The notes: generated by a model not told the origin, from the letters alone. Counted from the first letter of the stretch, positions 28,802-38,554 are shown. The stretch: 64,000 bases of DNA from Clostridium_AW sp040797845 (GCA_040797845.1 JBFNFA010000001.1:124001-188000); one strand, 5' to 3'. Program-made: numbers and translations.

Positions 28802-29900
28802 TGTATTAATTTTTGGTATAGGTTCTACTTGCGAATTAATATTAAATGTATTGGATATGGAAAAAGTAAGCGTGCTTGCTTTTTTAGATAATGACTCCTC
28901 TAAATGGGGAGACTGTTTCTATGAAAAAAATATAGTTCCTCCCAGTGAAATATATAATTATTCATATGACTATATAATAATAGCTAGTCAATACAATGAA
29001 AGTATCTACAATCAGCTTCTACATATAGGCGTAGATAATAAGAAAGTGTTGCAGTTTTATAAGTTTTATAATTTACTATACAATCCAGTGAAAAGGCATA
29101 TAGATAACTATTATAAAAAAGTTGAAGAATTAAGTACTATTATTACAGGTATATCCTATGCTAGAGCTGGAATAGATGAAAACACCTTAATTCATAAAGG
29201 ATATAATTTTGCTTTAGGAAGTCAAGATTTATTTTATGATTATAAAATAGTAGAGTACATTTTAAATACTTATAAAAATAATAAAATAAAATATGCAATA
29301 ATAGGGCTTGCTTATTATAGCTTTCAATATGATATGTCTCTGTCTTCTATGAAAAATAGGGTCATATTGTACTATAATGTATTAGGAGAGAAGCATAATT
29401 ACAAGGAACTATCAATAGAAGAGTTTAATAATCAATATAATATAAGTAAGAATATATGTGATAAAATCTTTAAAAGAAATGAAAGGGGAAATTATTTATT
29501 TAAATGGAATAGTCCAGCTTTAAGTAATCATTCAATAGAAGAAAGAATAAATTTAGGTAAAACAATAGCAGAGAGAGACTGTAATAAAAATTACCCAGAA
29601 ACAGTAAAGGAGAATAAGCAAATATTTAAAGATTATTTAGAACTTTTAAAACAGCATAATATTAAACCTATAGTTGTAGTTTTTCCAGTTTCAAAATATT
29701 ATATGAAATATTTTTCAAAGAGAATAGAAGATGAGTTTTATTCTATAATTAATGAATTTAAAAGAGAATATGATTTTCAATACATAGATTATTTTAGATC
29801 ATATTTATTTACTGATGAAGATTTTTCAGATGTGTCTCATTTAAATTCTAAAGGCGCTGAAAAGTTTACTCAAATATTAAATGAAGTAGTAGAATGGTAA
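28794..29900 (+). CDS. SGNH-type (DltD/AlgX-like) protein with N-terminal shared domain
   Basis: 368 residues. The N-terminal ~92 residues are a variant of the recurrent domain (NVLIFGIGSTCE, LAFLDNDSSKWGD, IIASQYNESI). The remainder looks like an SGNH hydrolase-type domain: block I is ITGISYARAGID, and the C-terminal DVSHLN (D346, H349) is the Asp-x-x-His pair. Relatives act as O-acyltransferases or esterases on surface glycans. There is no signal peptide, so it probably acts in the cytoplasm on the sugar or glycan. It is the last gene of the island. Confidence 0.7.
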   Translation: MYNVLIFGIGSTCELILNVLDMEKVSVLAFLDNDSSKWGDCFYEKNIVPPSEIYNYSYDYIIIASQYNESIYNQLLHIGVDNKKVLQFYKFYNLLYNPVKRHIDNYYKKVEELSTIITGISYARAGIDENTLIHKGYNFALGSQDLFYDYKIVEYILNTYKNNKIKYAIIGLAYYSFQYDMSLSSMKNRVILYYNVLGEKHNYKELSIEEFNNQYNISKNICDKIFKRNERGNYLFKWNSPALSNHSIEERINLGKTIAERDCNKNYPETVKENKQIFKDYLELLKQHNIKPIVVVFPVSKYYMKYFSKRIEDEFYSIINEFKREYDFQYIDYFRSYLFTDEDFSDVSHLNSKGAEKFTQILNEVVEW

Positions 29901-30145
29901 TTGATTAGGGGATGAAAAAAATTAATATGTCTTATTTCCGATGTATCATAAAAACTTTTCATGTACAGGAAATAATGCTAGATATCATTAGGAAAATGAT
30001 TTAATGATATTAATAAAAACATAAATAAAGCAAGAAGATAATTTATTCTGATATAAAAAGAAGTAGATTATAGATTATAAAAATATTTTATCGGAATTTA
30101 GGATAATGGACTAACAATGCATATTTATTAATAGTAAAAAACTCT
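29901..30145. other. Non-coding stretch after the glycan island
   Basis: AT-rich sequence without a credible reading frame, ribosome site or hairpin. It ends where the IS3 remnant begins. Confidence 0.5.
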
Positions 30146-30345
30146 ATGTATTTTGAACTGCCCCCTATCACGTAAACAGAACAAAAAAATTTATGCATTC
30201 ATTAATTACTTGTTTCAATTCCTTATAGGTATGAAATTTTTGTAAATAGTACATTTCTGATTTGAGGGTTCCCAAAAACCTTCCATTGGCCCATTATCAA
30301 TACATCTACCGACACAAGACATGCTGTGGGTGGCATTATAGTAAA
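30146..30345 (-). mobile_element. Remnant of an IS3-family transposase (OrfB C-terminal part)
   Basis: Read on the minus strand, the segment from about 30345 to 30230 encodes MSCVGRCIDNGPMEGFW, the region around the last catalytic Glu of IS3/IS150 DDE transposases. A second piece downstream resembles the end of the gene. The frame is broken, and the GAACTGCCCCCTAT sequence at about 30155-30168 looks like an IS3-type right end. Only a few hundred bases survive, so the element cannot move by itself. Confidence 0.7.
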
Positions 30346-30357
30346 TTATACAAATTC

Positions 30358-30390
30358 AAAGAGTCCAGATGAATTTTCTGGCTCTTTTTT
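30358..30390 (+). terminator. Intrinsic terminator between IS remnant and flagellin gene
   Basis: Stem AAAGAGTCCAGA/TCTGGCTCTTT with one bulged T, followed by a run of T. Confidence 0.7.
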
Positions 30391-30512
30391 AATGCACAAT
30401 AATCATATGTAAAATAAAAGATAATTTCCATATATTATGTTATAATATACTTAAATTTAACATAATTGTAGTAGCATGGATTTTAAAAAAATAAATAAAG
30501 GGTGAATATTAA

Positions 30513-33500
30513 TTGATATATAATGCAATTTCTTGTTTTACATATAATAACTTAAAAAATAATAATTTAAAAAATAAATCTTCTATAAAAAAGTTGAGTT
30601 CAGGACTTAGAATTAATAATGCAGCAGATGATGCAGCGGGTTCTGTTATTTCCGAGAAAATGAGGGCGCAGATTAGAGGTCTTAACCAAGCTTCAAGAAA
30701 TGTTCAAGACTTTGTATCTATGATGCAGGTTATTGATGGTGGATTAAATTGAGTGACAGAAGCCATGCAAAGAATGAGAGAGCTTTCTATTACTGCATTA
30801 AATGGAACTTATACCAATGAAGATAGAGAAATGATACAAAGTGAATATGAAAATTTAAAGGAATACATTAATAATGTAAGTTTATCTACAGAATTTAATA
30901 CAATTAATGTTTATGAAGAACATAGTCCTACTTATGAAAAATTCAAAGGAAATAAAGTTTTAGAAGATGAAGTTACAGTTATAAAAGGTGTTACAGATTA
31001 TTTAGGAATAAAGGTGGATGGAGAGTTAAAAGAAGTTTATTTAGATCCAGGAATTTATAGTAGAGAAGCTTTTCTTGACATGCTGGACGATAAGTTGTGG
31101 GATATAGATAAAAATTTAATTCCTTCTTTAGATAAAAACAATGTACTTTCCCTGTCCGCAGAAAATTATAAAAAAATAGATGGATTAGTAGGAGGAGCTT
31201 TAAGCTTTTTTTATGAATATCACATAAGTATGGGAGCTGGAACTGTATTTGGTAGCAGTGATTTATCGGGAAAATTAGACGTTATAAGTGGAAGTAATGA
31301 TAAGCTTACTTTTACTATAGACGACAAAAAATATAATATTAATTTTCCATCTACACCTTATCCACCATATATGGGAAATGGTTATACTTCAGATAAAATT
31401 GTAGAGATTATTCAAAATCAATTAGATGCTCAAGGAGCAGATGTTAAAGTATATATGAATGGCAACCAAATTGCTTTAGATGCAGGTTATAGAATTATTG
31501 ATGGATTTGCAGGGAATATGATAAAAATAGATGGGATTACCTCTATTTTATATGATAATTCAAAGCATGGAGAAATAATAAAGAGTCAAGGTTATGTGCA
31601 TGGAAGAGTTCCCATAGATACTCCTATAGAAATTAAAGAAGGAGTAAACGATACCATATCATTTTATCTTAATGGAGAAGAGTTAAAAAATGAAATTGTT
31701 TTAACTGCTAAAAAGTATGAAGATTTAAATCAGGTGATTGATGAAATTAATACACAGTTAAAGGCAAAAGATATAGAAGCCTGTGCTAAAAGTATCTATT
31801 CATTCCAGCTAGATAACTATAATACAGTGGCTATATATAGTAATAAAAAAGGACCTGAAAGCAAAGTAAAATTAGATAATACCTCTAATGCATATGAATA
31901 TATTTTTAAATATAAAACAACTAATCGTCCTATCGTATCAGTAGGAAAGACTACAACAGCACAAGTTATAGGTGGAAAATTAGATGATAATATAGAAATT
32001 AAAAAGGGTATTAATGATACATTAAAATTGAAAGTTAATGGTGAGGATAAGATTTTAACTATACCAAGTGGAATCCATACAATAAGTGATTTAGAAAAAG
32101 AATTAAATATTCAAATAAATTTATCAAAGGCTGATATTAGGGCTGTAATTTTAGGAACAACTTTAACATTAACTCATAATAAAAGTGGAGAAGGAAATTC
32201 TATCATAGTGGATACTTCATCCAATGCCTATTTTACTTTGTTTTCCAATAAGACGTTACCTAATTATATAGAAGGACAAACAAAAGTAACACCACCAAAA
32301 GAGGGTTCTACAGAACCTATATATGAGTATACTTCTGGAAAAGTAGAAAGTTATAATAATATTTCTAAAATGTTTTAGTAAAAAGTCTTGATAATAAGAT
32401 TTATTTTGAAACTAAGAAAAAAGGTCAAGGACAATATTTTTCCGCCATGGGAGGAACTGCTTACAGAGATATTTTTGTATTAGTTTCTGCACCTTCTTTA
32501 CAGTCTAGTTATGGAAGCCAAAGTTATTCCTATATGGAAGGTAGAAAGAAAATAGAGGATAATTTTATTATTGATGAAACAAATAAGGATTTGCAATTTG
32601 ATTATTGGCAAAAAGGTACGAAAGAAACTATTTCTATTACATTAGAAGAAGGAACGTATTCCACAAAAGAAGATTTAGTTAAAGAAATTAATGATAAACT
32701 AATGGATAAAAGAGTTAAAGCTATGATTTATGATGAGGCAATTAAACTTATATGTGAAGATGCTGGTAGTGATTATAAAATTAATACTGCTTCTGGAGGT
32801 TTTTATGATAATGTGCTTAGTTCAGAGGGAAGTGTTAGAGAAGTAAAAGCTGTAGGTGGAACTATTTCTAGTCATAAGGATAGGGAGACTTATATTGTGG
32901 GAAGAAAAGACATATCTAATGGCATTGTAATTAATCCAGGCATAAATGATGTTCTAACTTTTGATTTAAGACATAATGGAATTATAAAAGAAACTATTTC
33001 TATTACAATACCAGCTGAACATCATAGTCCTGAAAATTTAATAGATAAAATAAATGAAGAGTTAGAAAAACAAGGAACAACTAATGTTAAAGCTGAGTAT
33101 GGAACTGTCAATACTGGAACCACAGCAGATGATAGAAGTAAATTAGTGCTGCGCTATTTTGGACAAGAAGATGAAGGAAGTTATGCTATTGATGGAGTTA
33201 GAGGAAATAGTGCATATTCAATTTTTTACAATGCGTCAGGAGATCCTGTACCAACTTATACTGTAGGTACTATTGACTTGAGTCAAGGAGTAACAATCGT
33301 TAATGGTGAAAATGAAACATTTACTTTTGATGTAGATGGAAAAGAAAATACAATTATTTTATCCCAAGGGGATTATACAGCGGAAACTTTGTTAGAAGAA
33401 ATTAATAATAAGCTAACTGAAATTGATTCAAAGGTAGTTGCGTCTTATTATGAGGGAAGATTAAAATTAGGATATAAAGGTTTAGGATTCCATACCATTG

Positions 33501-33961
33501 ATAATATTCGAGGTAATGCTAGGGATATATTATTTATGGAAATTAAGGGCAGAGATGAAGTGTTACAAAATTATGTTCAAGCAGGAGCAAATGAAAAAGA
33601 TAGCATAGCGTTGGATACCTTTTATATGTCTAGTGAATTGCTAAGAATTAATACAACTTTAATTGGAAATAAAGAACTAGCACAAAAATCACTGGTAAGA
33701 TTGGATAGTGCACTAAAATCAATTTCAACACAAAGGGGAAAATTAGGTGCATATCAAAATAAGCTAGAACATATATTAAACAATTTAGGAAATTATGCTG
33801 AAAATCTACAAGCTTCTGAATCAAGAATAAAAGATTTAGATATGGCAAAAGAAGTTATGAAGTTTACAAAGACCAAAATTTTAGAACAAGTATCCCAAGC
33901 AATACTTGCTCAAGCTAACGAACAATCTCAGAGAATAATTCAACTACTTCTAGATAAGTAA
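30513..33961 (+). pseudogene. Giant flagellin gene interrupted by a stop codon and a frameshift
   Basis: The start is TTG at 30513 with GGGTGA upstream. A typical flagellin N-terminus (IKKLSSGLRINNAADDAAG) runs into an in-frame TGA at 30750-30752, where relatives have a sense codon (DGGLN-x-VTEAMQRMREL). Reading continues to 32375, where loss of one T in a T-run shifts the frame; the other frame resumes without a break and ends in a canonical flagellin C-terminus (SRIKDLDMAKEVMKFTK) at 33961. The intact product would be about 1,150 residues. The middle holds about seven units of roughly 100 residues with the pattern GxNDxLxFxxxG, ITIPxGxYTxEDL, IN and KL, like flagellin IN-type modules. No clear sigma-D site lies upstream. 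Confidence 0.85.
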
Positions 33962-34321
33962 GTGTCATTTGTAAAAACGCCGGCCTAATAAATTTTAGGT
34001 TCAAGGTGTAATAAAATGTTTTGAATATACCTTTGAATTAGCATGGAAGACTATGAAAGATTATCTTGAGATAGAAAGCAAAACCTAATGTTACATATTA
34101 AAGTTATATGAATCTATTACAAAAAATTAAATTGGAATAGAATATATATTAAGTTTTAATTATTCTCTTATATTTATTCTATGGTCATATTTGTCCTATA
34201 GGACAGGACATGGTTGTCGCGTTATTGAGGGCAATTATGTCCTATTAAGGATATAATTATTATGAAAAATAGAATCTATATTTAGGTATTGTTTATCAAT
34301 ATGGCAATTATATGTATAAAT
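33962..34321. other. Intergenic region with gene debris
   Basis: Holds the HEPN fragment listed separately and a 14-base palindrome TGTCCTATAGGACA at 34192-34205. Nothing else is recognisable. Confidence 0.5.
34017..34088 (+). pseudogene. Fragment of a HEPN / nucleotidyltransferase-substrate-binding (HI0074-like) gene
   Basis: Twenty-three codons read CFEYTFELAWKTMKDYLEIE, then three more and a stop. This matches the conserved helix of HI0074-type HEPN proteins, the toxin-side partners of minimal nucleotidyltransferases. There is no start codon or ribosome site and no partner, so it is debris. Confidence 0.5.
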
Positions 34322-34347
34322 AAAAAAAGGCTAAATAAGCCTTTTTT
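34322..34347. terminator. Terminator hairpin at the end of the HDOD gene
   Basis: AAAAAAGGCT-AAATA-AGCCTTTTTT. The stem has A and T runs on both sides, so it can act on both strands. It lies 8 bases beyond the stop of the minus-strand HDOD gene. Confidence 0.7.
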
Positions 34348-34354
34348 ATGTTAT

Positions 34355-35221
34355 TTATATAATTTTAGGAACTATATTAAAACTATCCCTATCATTTAAA
34401 TAATCTGTAGCCTCATAGATTATGTTCTCAATAGCTTCTCCATCCAAGTTTAATGTTTTAAGAGCAAATTCTGAAAAATTATAAGATAATCCGTCATTTC
34501 CAAGCCCTACTCCGAGCATCATTGTTATTGAGTCAGCTATATGAACTATGGAAACTAATTTTGGGTCTGTTTGTGATAATTCAGGAGAGTGGTGGTAGCG
34601 AATGCTTTCTACTAAGGCTAAAGGGAAGTTCCACTTTTGGGCTACTTTAGCTCCGATTTCCCCATGATTAAATCCTAATACTTCTTCTTCCGCTTCTATA
34701 AAGGTTTTACCTTCCTTTTCTACTTTGTTTATTATGGTTCCATATTCTTGAGCTACATAATAATTTAATATGGTTTTACCTATATCCCTTAAAAGTCCTG
34801 AAATATAAGCCTCTTCTGCTTTTGGATATTTTAGTTTCTTAGCTATAAATCTTGATATTATAGCACAGCTTTGAGATTGATTCCATAGGGCGTATTTTTC
34901 TAGACCATATCCATCAGGCAATTCTTTTATAAGAAATTGACTTACAGCAGAGGCAAGAACTAGGCTTTTTATTGCTTGAGAGCCTAAAAGCACAGTAGCT
35001 TCAGACACCGTAGAAATACTTCTAGCATATCCATAATAGGTAGAATTGGCTAATTTTAATATTTCCGATGTAAGACTTTGATCCATCAATATTTCCTTTT
35101 CTAGATCCTTTATTGTGGAATCAGGGTCTTCAGTAAGAGATATTATTTTACTTATTCTATCAGGTAAAATAGGCATATCTTCAACTTTATTAATCAAATT
35201 ATCTAAAATTATTTTTCCCAT
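34355..35221 (-). CDS. HDOD-domain signalling protein
   Basis: 288 residues from the ATG at 35221, which has GGGTG before it; an in-frame ATG at 35236 lacks a ribosome site. It shows MPILPDRISKIISL, the SLTSEILKLANSTYYG block and YISGLLRDIGK. HDOD proteins are inactive HD-domain relatives; here RD replaces the metal-binding HD. Such proteins are tied to motility, chemotaxis and c-di-GMP signalling. It is a single gene on the strand opposite to its neighbours. Confidence 0.85.
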   Translation of the reverse strand: MGKIILDNLINKVEDMPILPDRISKIISLTEDPDSTIKDLEKEILMDQSLTSEILKLANSTYYGYARSISTVSEATVLLGSQAIKSLVLASAVSQFLIKELPDGYGLEKYALWNQSQSCAIISRFIAKKLKYPKAEEAYISGLLRDIGKTILNYYVAQEYGTIINKVEKEGKTFIEAEEEVLGFNHGEIGAKVAQKWNFPLALVESIRYHHSPELSQTDPKLVSIVHIADSITMMLGVGLGNDGLSYNFSEFALKTLNLDGEAIENIIYEATDYLNDRDSFNIVPKII

Positions 35222-35439
35222 GTTTTTAACACCCATTTCATAAATTATATTCTTTTATATTATATATATCGTCATAGGTCAGAAAATTCTTGAATCCTTT
35301 AATAAAATAATTTAATTCATATTATAGTTTAATTAAACATCTATTAAATTACAGGGAAAAATTTACTTATAATAAGGAAAATATAAAAATTGCATAGTAT
35401 AATAGAATATAATAGAAGATTTCGAAAGTGGGGTATTTT

Positions 35440-37155
35440 ATGAATGTAGAGTGGATTGGGGATTTATTAAAAGATTTTGTTTTAGGAATTGCAATACTTG
35501 ACATAAGTGAAAAAATATTATGGAGCAATGGTATTCTAGAGAAAATTTGTGGTGAGCAAAACACATTAGAAAAATATTTTCATCAAATATTTAACTACAG
35601 CATAAATCACATTATTAATGAAGACATATCAATAAAAATACCTTTAAATAAAGTTTATACCATGAGAGCTAAATTTATAGATAAAGAAGAAATATTCATA
35701 TTATACATAAATGAAATAACTAATTTTAATGATAAAGATACAAAACTCTATTGTTTAGAAGAAATAATAAATTCCATAAATGATGGAATTGTAGTAAGTG
35801 ATTGTGAAGGAAAGGTTGTTTTATATAATAAGTCACAAGAAAAATTAGAAGAGCTTTCTTCTCATGAGGTTCTCAATAAATATTTATGGGAAGTCTATGA
35901 ATACAATCCAGAAAACAATCCAGAATTAGCCGAGCATAGAAATGTATACAAAAGCAAAACCTCAATAATACATAAATATAGAGCACATGTATTTAAAAAG
36001 GGCATACCTAAATATGTATCTTATAGCACATATCCTATAGTAAAAAACGGAGAGACTATTGCAGTTTATTCTATCTGTAAAAATGAGACAAGCCTTCAAA
36101 ATCTATTAATGGAAACAGTGGAATTAAAAAGAGAATTATTTAGCCAAGGGGGGAATGATAATAAATCAAAGAAGTATAGGAAAAATGGAACTATATATAC
36201 TTTTTCAGATATTATAGGGACTAGTGAAATTACAAAAAAGGTAATCAAAGAAGCTCAGACCATTTCTCTTTTAGATAATAATATATTAATTGTAGGGGAA
36301 ACTGGCACTGGTAAAGAGGTTTTTGCCCAAAGTATACATAATTTTGGCAAAAACAAAGAAGAACCTTTTGTAGCTATAAACTGCGCAGCAATCCCTGAAA
36401 ACTTATTAGAAGGAATATTATTTGGAACCACAAAGGGAGCATATACTGGAGCCCTAACTCAAAGTGGCCTTTTTGAAGAAGCCAGAGGTGGAACTCTTTT
36501 TTTAGATGAATTAAACTCAATGCCCATATCCATGCAATCTAAGCTTTTAAGGGTTCTACAAGAAAAGGTAGTTAGAAGGGTAGGAAGCTCCAGTACAATT
36601 CCAGTAGATTGTCGTGTAATCACAGCGGTAAATGAAGAACCGGAAAAACTTATTGAAGAAAAAAGATTAAGGCTGGACCTTTTTTATAGAATATCAGGCC
36701 TATTCTTATACATACCACCTCTTAGGGAAAGATCAGAGGATATTATATCCATCGGAGAATTCTATATAAGAAAATATAATAGATTGCTGCAAAAAAAAGT
36801 TAAGACATTTTCAAAAGAACTTAAGGAAATCATGATCAACTATAGATGGAATGGCAATGTAAGAGAGCTTAGTCACTTTGTAGAAAATGCTTTAGTTAGA
36901 GTAGATGATGAGGAAGAGGAGTTAAATTTAAATCATATACCTAAATATATAAAAAATAGGATGCTTGGCAACTTATTAAACTCAAGTGAATATACCACAA
37001 AGGACTTACCTAATTTCTTAAGGACCATAGAGAAAACCATCATATTAGATACCTTAGAAAAAAACAGATGGAATATAACAAAAAGTGCTAATGAATTAGG
37101 AATAATAAGGCAAAGCCTTGATTATAGGATGAAAAAGTTAAATATTGAAAAATAG
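35440..37155 (+). CDS. Sigma-54-dependent activator (PAS, AAA+, Fis-type HTH), probable hut regulator
   Basis: 571 residues from the ATG at 35440 (GTGGGG upstream). A PAS-type sensor region covers about 100-230. The AAA+ domain has Walker A GETGTGKEVF (around 286), the sigma-54 contact loop GAYTGA and Walker B GGTLFLDE. The C-terminus has a Fis-type helix-turn-helix (WNITKSANELGIIRQSLDYR). A near-perfect sigma-54 promoter lies 1.4 kb downstream, before hutU, and is the likely target. The last 111 bases of the gene are duplicated at 38057, on the other side of a toxin-antitoxin-like pair. Confidence 0.88.
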   Translation: MNVEWIGDLLKDFVLGIAILDISEKILWSNGILEKICGEQNTLEKYFHQIFNYSINHIINEDISIKIPLNKVYTMRAKFIDKEEIFILYINEITNFNDKDTKLYCLEEIINSINDGIVVSDCEGKVVLYNKSQEKLEELSSHEVLNKYLWEVYEYNPENNPELAEHRNVYKSKTSIIHKYRAHVFKKGIPKYVSYSTYPIVKNGETIAVYSICKNETSLQNLLMETVELKRELFSQGGNDNKSKKYRKNGTIYTFSDIIGTSEITKKVIKEAQTISLLDNNILIVGETGTGKEVFAQSIHNFGKNKEEPFVAINCAAIPENLLEGILFGTTKGAYTGALTQSGLFEEARGGTLFLDELNSMPISMQSKLLRVLQEKVVRRVGSSSTIPVDCRVITAVNEEPEKLIEEKRLRLDLFYRISGLFLYIPPLRERSEDIISIGEFYIRKYNRLLQKKVKTFSKELKEIMINYRWNGNVRELSHFVENALVRVDDEEEELNLNHIPKYIKNRMLGNLLNSSEYTTKDLPNFLRTIEKTIILDTLEKNRWNITKSANELGIIRQSLDYRMKKLNIEK

Positions 37156-37167
37156 TTTTTATAGGCA
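37045..37167 (+). repeat. Direct repeat copy 1 (3' end of the activator gene)
   Basis: The final 111 bases of the regulator gene and a few bases beyond are repeated at 38057-38180, with about three mismatches in the coding part. The repeats flank the UPF0175/DUF3368 pair. Confidence 0.9.
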
Positions 37168-37226
37168 CTAAACATGGAAAATAGATGTTACATATGGTAT
37201 AATGTTTCAAAAGGACGGTGATAATT

Positions 37227-37517
37227 ATGTCTGCAAACATAAGGATATATGAAGACATTATTCCCATAGTAAATATGCTAAATGGGGGAAAAACTATAGA
37301 TGAAAAAGTAAATGTTTCAATTGCGATAGGCTTATTTGCTGGAAAAATGGTTACTTTGGCAAGAGCAGCGGAACTATCAAAGCTCTCATTAGGTGAATTT
37401 ATAGATGTTCTAAAAGATAGAGGAATTCCATGGGGAGAATACACAGAAGAGAATGAAAGAATGGATGAGGTAGCAATGAAAAATTTCCTAGGTAGAATGG
37501 AGAGCGTCGATGATTAA
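37227..37517 (+). CDS. UPF0175-family protein, likely antitoxin
   Basis: 96 residues from the ATG at 37227, with AAGGACGGTG upstream. The pattern VSIAIGLFAGKMVTLARAAE followed by KLSLGEFIDVLKDRGIPWGEYT is the UPF0175 signature (small proteins with a ribbon-helix-helix-like or wHTH region). It overlaps the next gene by 8 bases, and the pairing with a DUF3368 protein is a recurrent toxin-antitoxin-like arrangement. Confidence 0.8.
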   Translation: MSANIRIYEDIIPIVNMLNGGKTIDEKVNVSIAIGLFAGKMVTLARAAELSKLSLGEFIDVLKDRGIPWGEYTEENERMDEVAMKNFLGRMESVDD

Positions 37518-38013
37518 AATTGTATGTAACTCTAGTCCTATTATTGGTTTGTCAGTCATTGGTAAACTAAATCTATTGTGGGAAGTTTTTGATGAGGTAA
37601 TAATACCTGCAGAAGTGTATAGAGAAGTTGTAGAAGCAAATTCACAAGACAATTATGGAGCTAAAGATCTTAGAGAAGCTATTAATCAGGGAAATATAGC
37701 AATTTATAATGTTAAGAATAAAACATTGGTTGATGATTTATATGGAAAGCTTCATAGAGGTGAAATTGAAGTAATTGTTTCAGCAAAGGAATTAGAAATT
37801 ACAGATGTAGTAATAGACGAAAAGGCAGCGAGAGGCTTTGCAGAAACTATGTTACTACAATCAATCGGTATCATAGGAGTATTAATTATAGCAAAAAAGA
37901 AAGGTAAAATAAAAGAAATTAAAAAATATCTTGATTTACTTATCAAATCTAATTATAGGATATCTAAAAAATTATATGAAAATGCATTAAGGAAAGCTGA
38001 TGAACTAGATTAA
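37510..38013 (+). CDS. DUF3368 PIN-like nuclease, likely toxin
   Basis: 167 residues. The N-terminus IVCNSSPIIGLSVIGKL and the later GEIEVIVSAKE and VIDEKAAR are the acidic clusters of the PIN-like DUF3368 family, which are predicted RNases. The first position of the active site is Asn-Ser-Ser rather than Asp, as is common in this family. Translational overlap with the upstream UPF0175 gene supports one module. Confidence 0.8.
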   Translation: MIKIVCNSSPIIGLSVIGKLNLLWEVFDEVIIPAEVYREVVEANSQDNYGAKDLREAINQGNIAIYNVKNKTLVDDLYGKLHRGEIEVIVSAKELEITDVVIDEKAARGFAETMLLQSIGIIGVLIIAKKKGKIKEIKKYLDLLIKSNYRISKKLYENALRKADELD

Positions 38014-38056
38014 CGTTAAGCGTATTGTTAATTTAGTTTATCAGTTTTTTTATAGC

Positions 38057-38180
38057 TTAGATACCTTAGAAAAAAACAGATGGAATATAACAAAGAGTGC
38101 TAATGAATTAGGAATAATAAGACAAAGTCTTGATTATAGGATGAAAAAGTTAAATATTGAAAAATAGAATTTTATAGGTG
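38057..38180 (+). repeat. Direct repeat copy 2 (detached 3' end of the activator gene)
   Basis: Encodes the Fis-type helix of the activator without the rest of the protein. Together with copy 1 it frames the inserted module at 37156-38056. Confidence 0.9.
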
Positions 38181-38190
38181 AACAAATCTT

Positions 38191-38234
38191 AATATTATAA
38201 GTGCATAAAACTTATGCACTTATAATATTTTTTT
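38191..38234 (+). terminator. Strong intrinsic terminator
   Basis: Perfect 18-bp inverted repeat AATATTATAAGTGCATAA (38191-38208) and its complement (38212-38229) with a 3-base loop and a T run. It ends the activator transcript. Confidence 0.9.
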
Positions 38235-38410
38235 GCCCTTGATTAATAGTAACATTTTGGAAATAATGCATAAATTTTATGCATTGAATTTAATAGAGCA
38301 TAACAAAATGAAAATTAGCTCACATTGGGTTTTAACTTCTCATGAACTTTAACTAAGAAAAATCAAGGGATTAAGGAATTTATGAAAATTAGAAATTATA
38401 TCAAGTGATT
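38235..38410. other. Non-coding stretch upstream of the hut control region
   Basis: No credible reading frame, hairpin or promoter seen between the terminator and the first inverted repeat. Confidence 0.5.
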
Positions 38411-38465
38411 CTTAGCTTCAGATGGAGTTTGCTTAAAAGGAATGCTTACTCCAACTGAAGCTTAG
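38411..38465. promoter_or_regulatory. Inverted repeat A upstream of hutU (possible activator site)
   Basis: Arms of 18 bases (38411-38428 and 38448-38465) match at 16 positions, with core CTTCAG-TGGAGT. It is centred about 130 bases before the sigma-54 promoter, the usual range for enhancer sites of AAA+ activators. Confidence 0.5.
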
Positions 38466-38480
38466 AAGAACTTATCTAGG

Positions 38481-38538
38481 GACGTAGCATCCGTTATCTC
38501 TCACTTGTAGAAGATGGGAATATTACGGATGCTACGTC
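38481..38538. promoter_or_regulatory. Inverted repeat B upstream of hutU (possible activator site)
   Basis: Perfect 14-base arms GACGTAGCATCCGT (38481-38494) and its complement (38525-38538), with a 30-base spacer. It ends 16 bases before the -24 element. It could instead be an interspersed palindromic element. Confidence 0.5.
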
Positions 38539-38554
38539 ATCGGATAAAAACAAG

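Noticed and set aside
30750..30752. TGA in the giant flagellin read as selenocysteine
   Set aside because: No hairpin of SECIS type follows, the site is a variable position in flagellins, and a second lesion exists downstream.
30951..33560. Flagellinolysin-type protease domain in the giant flagellin
   Set aside because: No HExxH motif is present in the inserted region in any of the reading frames used.
38481..38538. Rho-independent terminator before hutU
   Set aside because: The arms are separated by 30 bases and no T run follows; the promoter lies after it.
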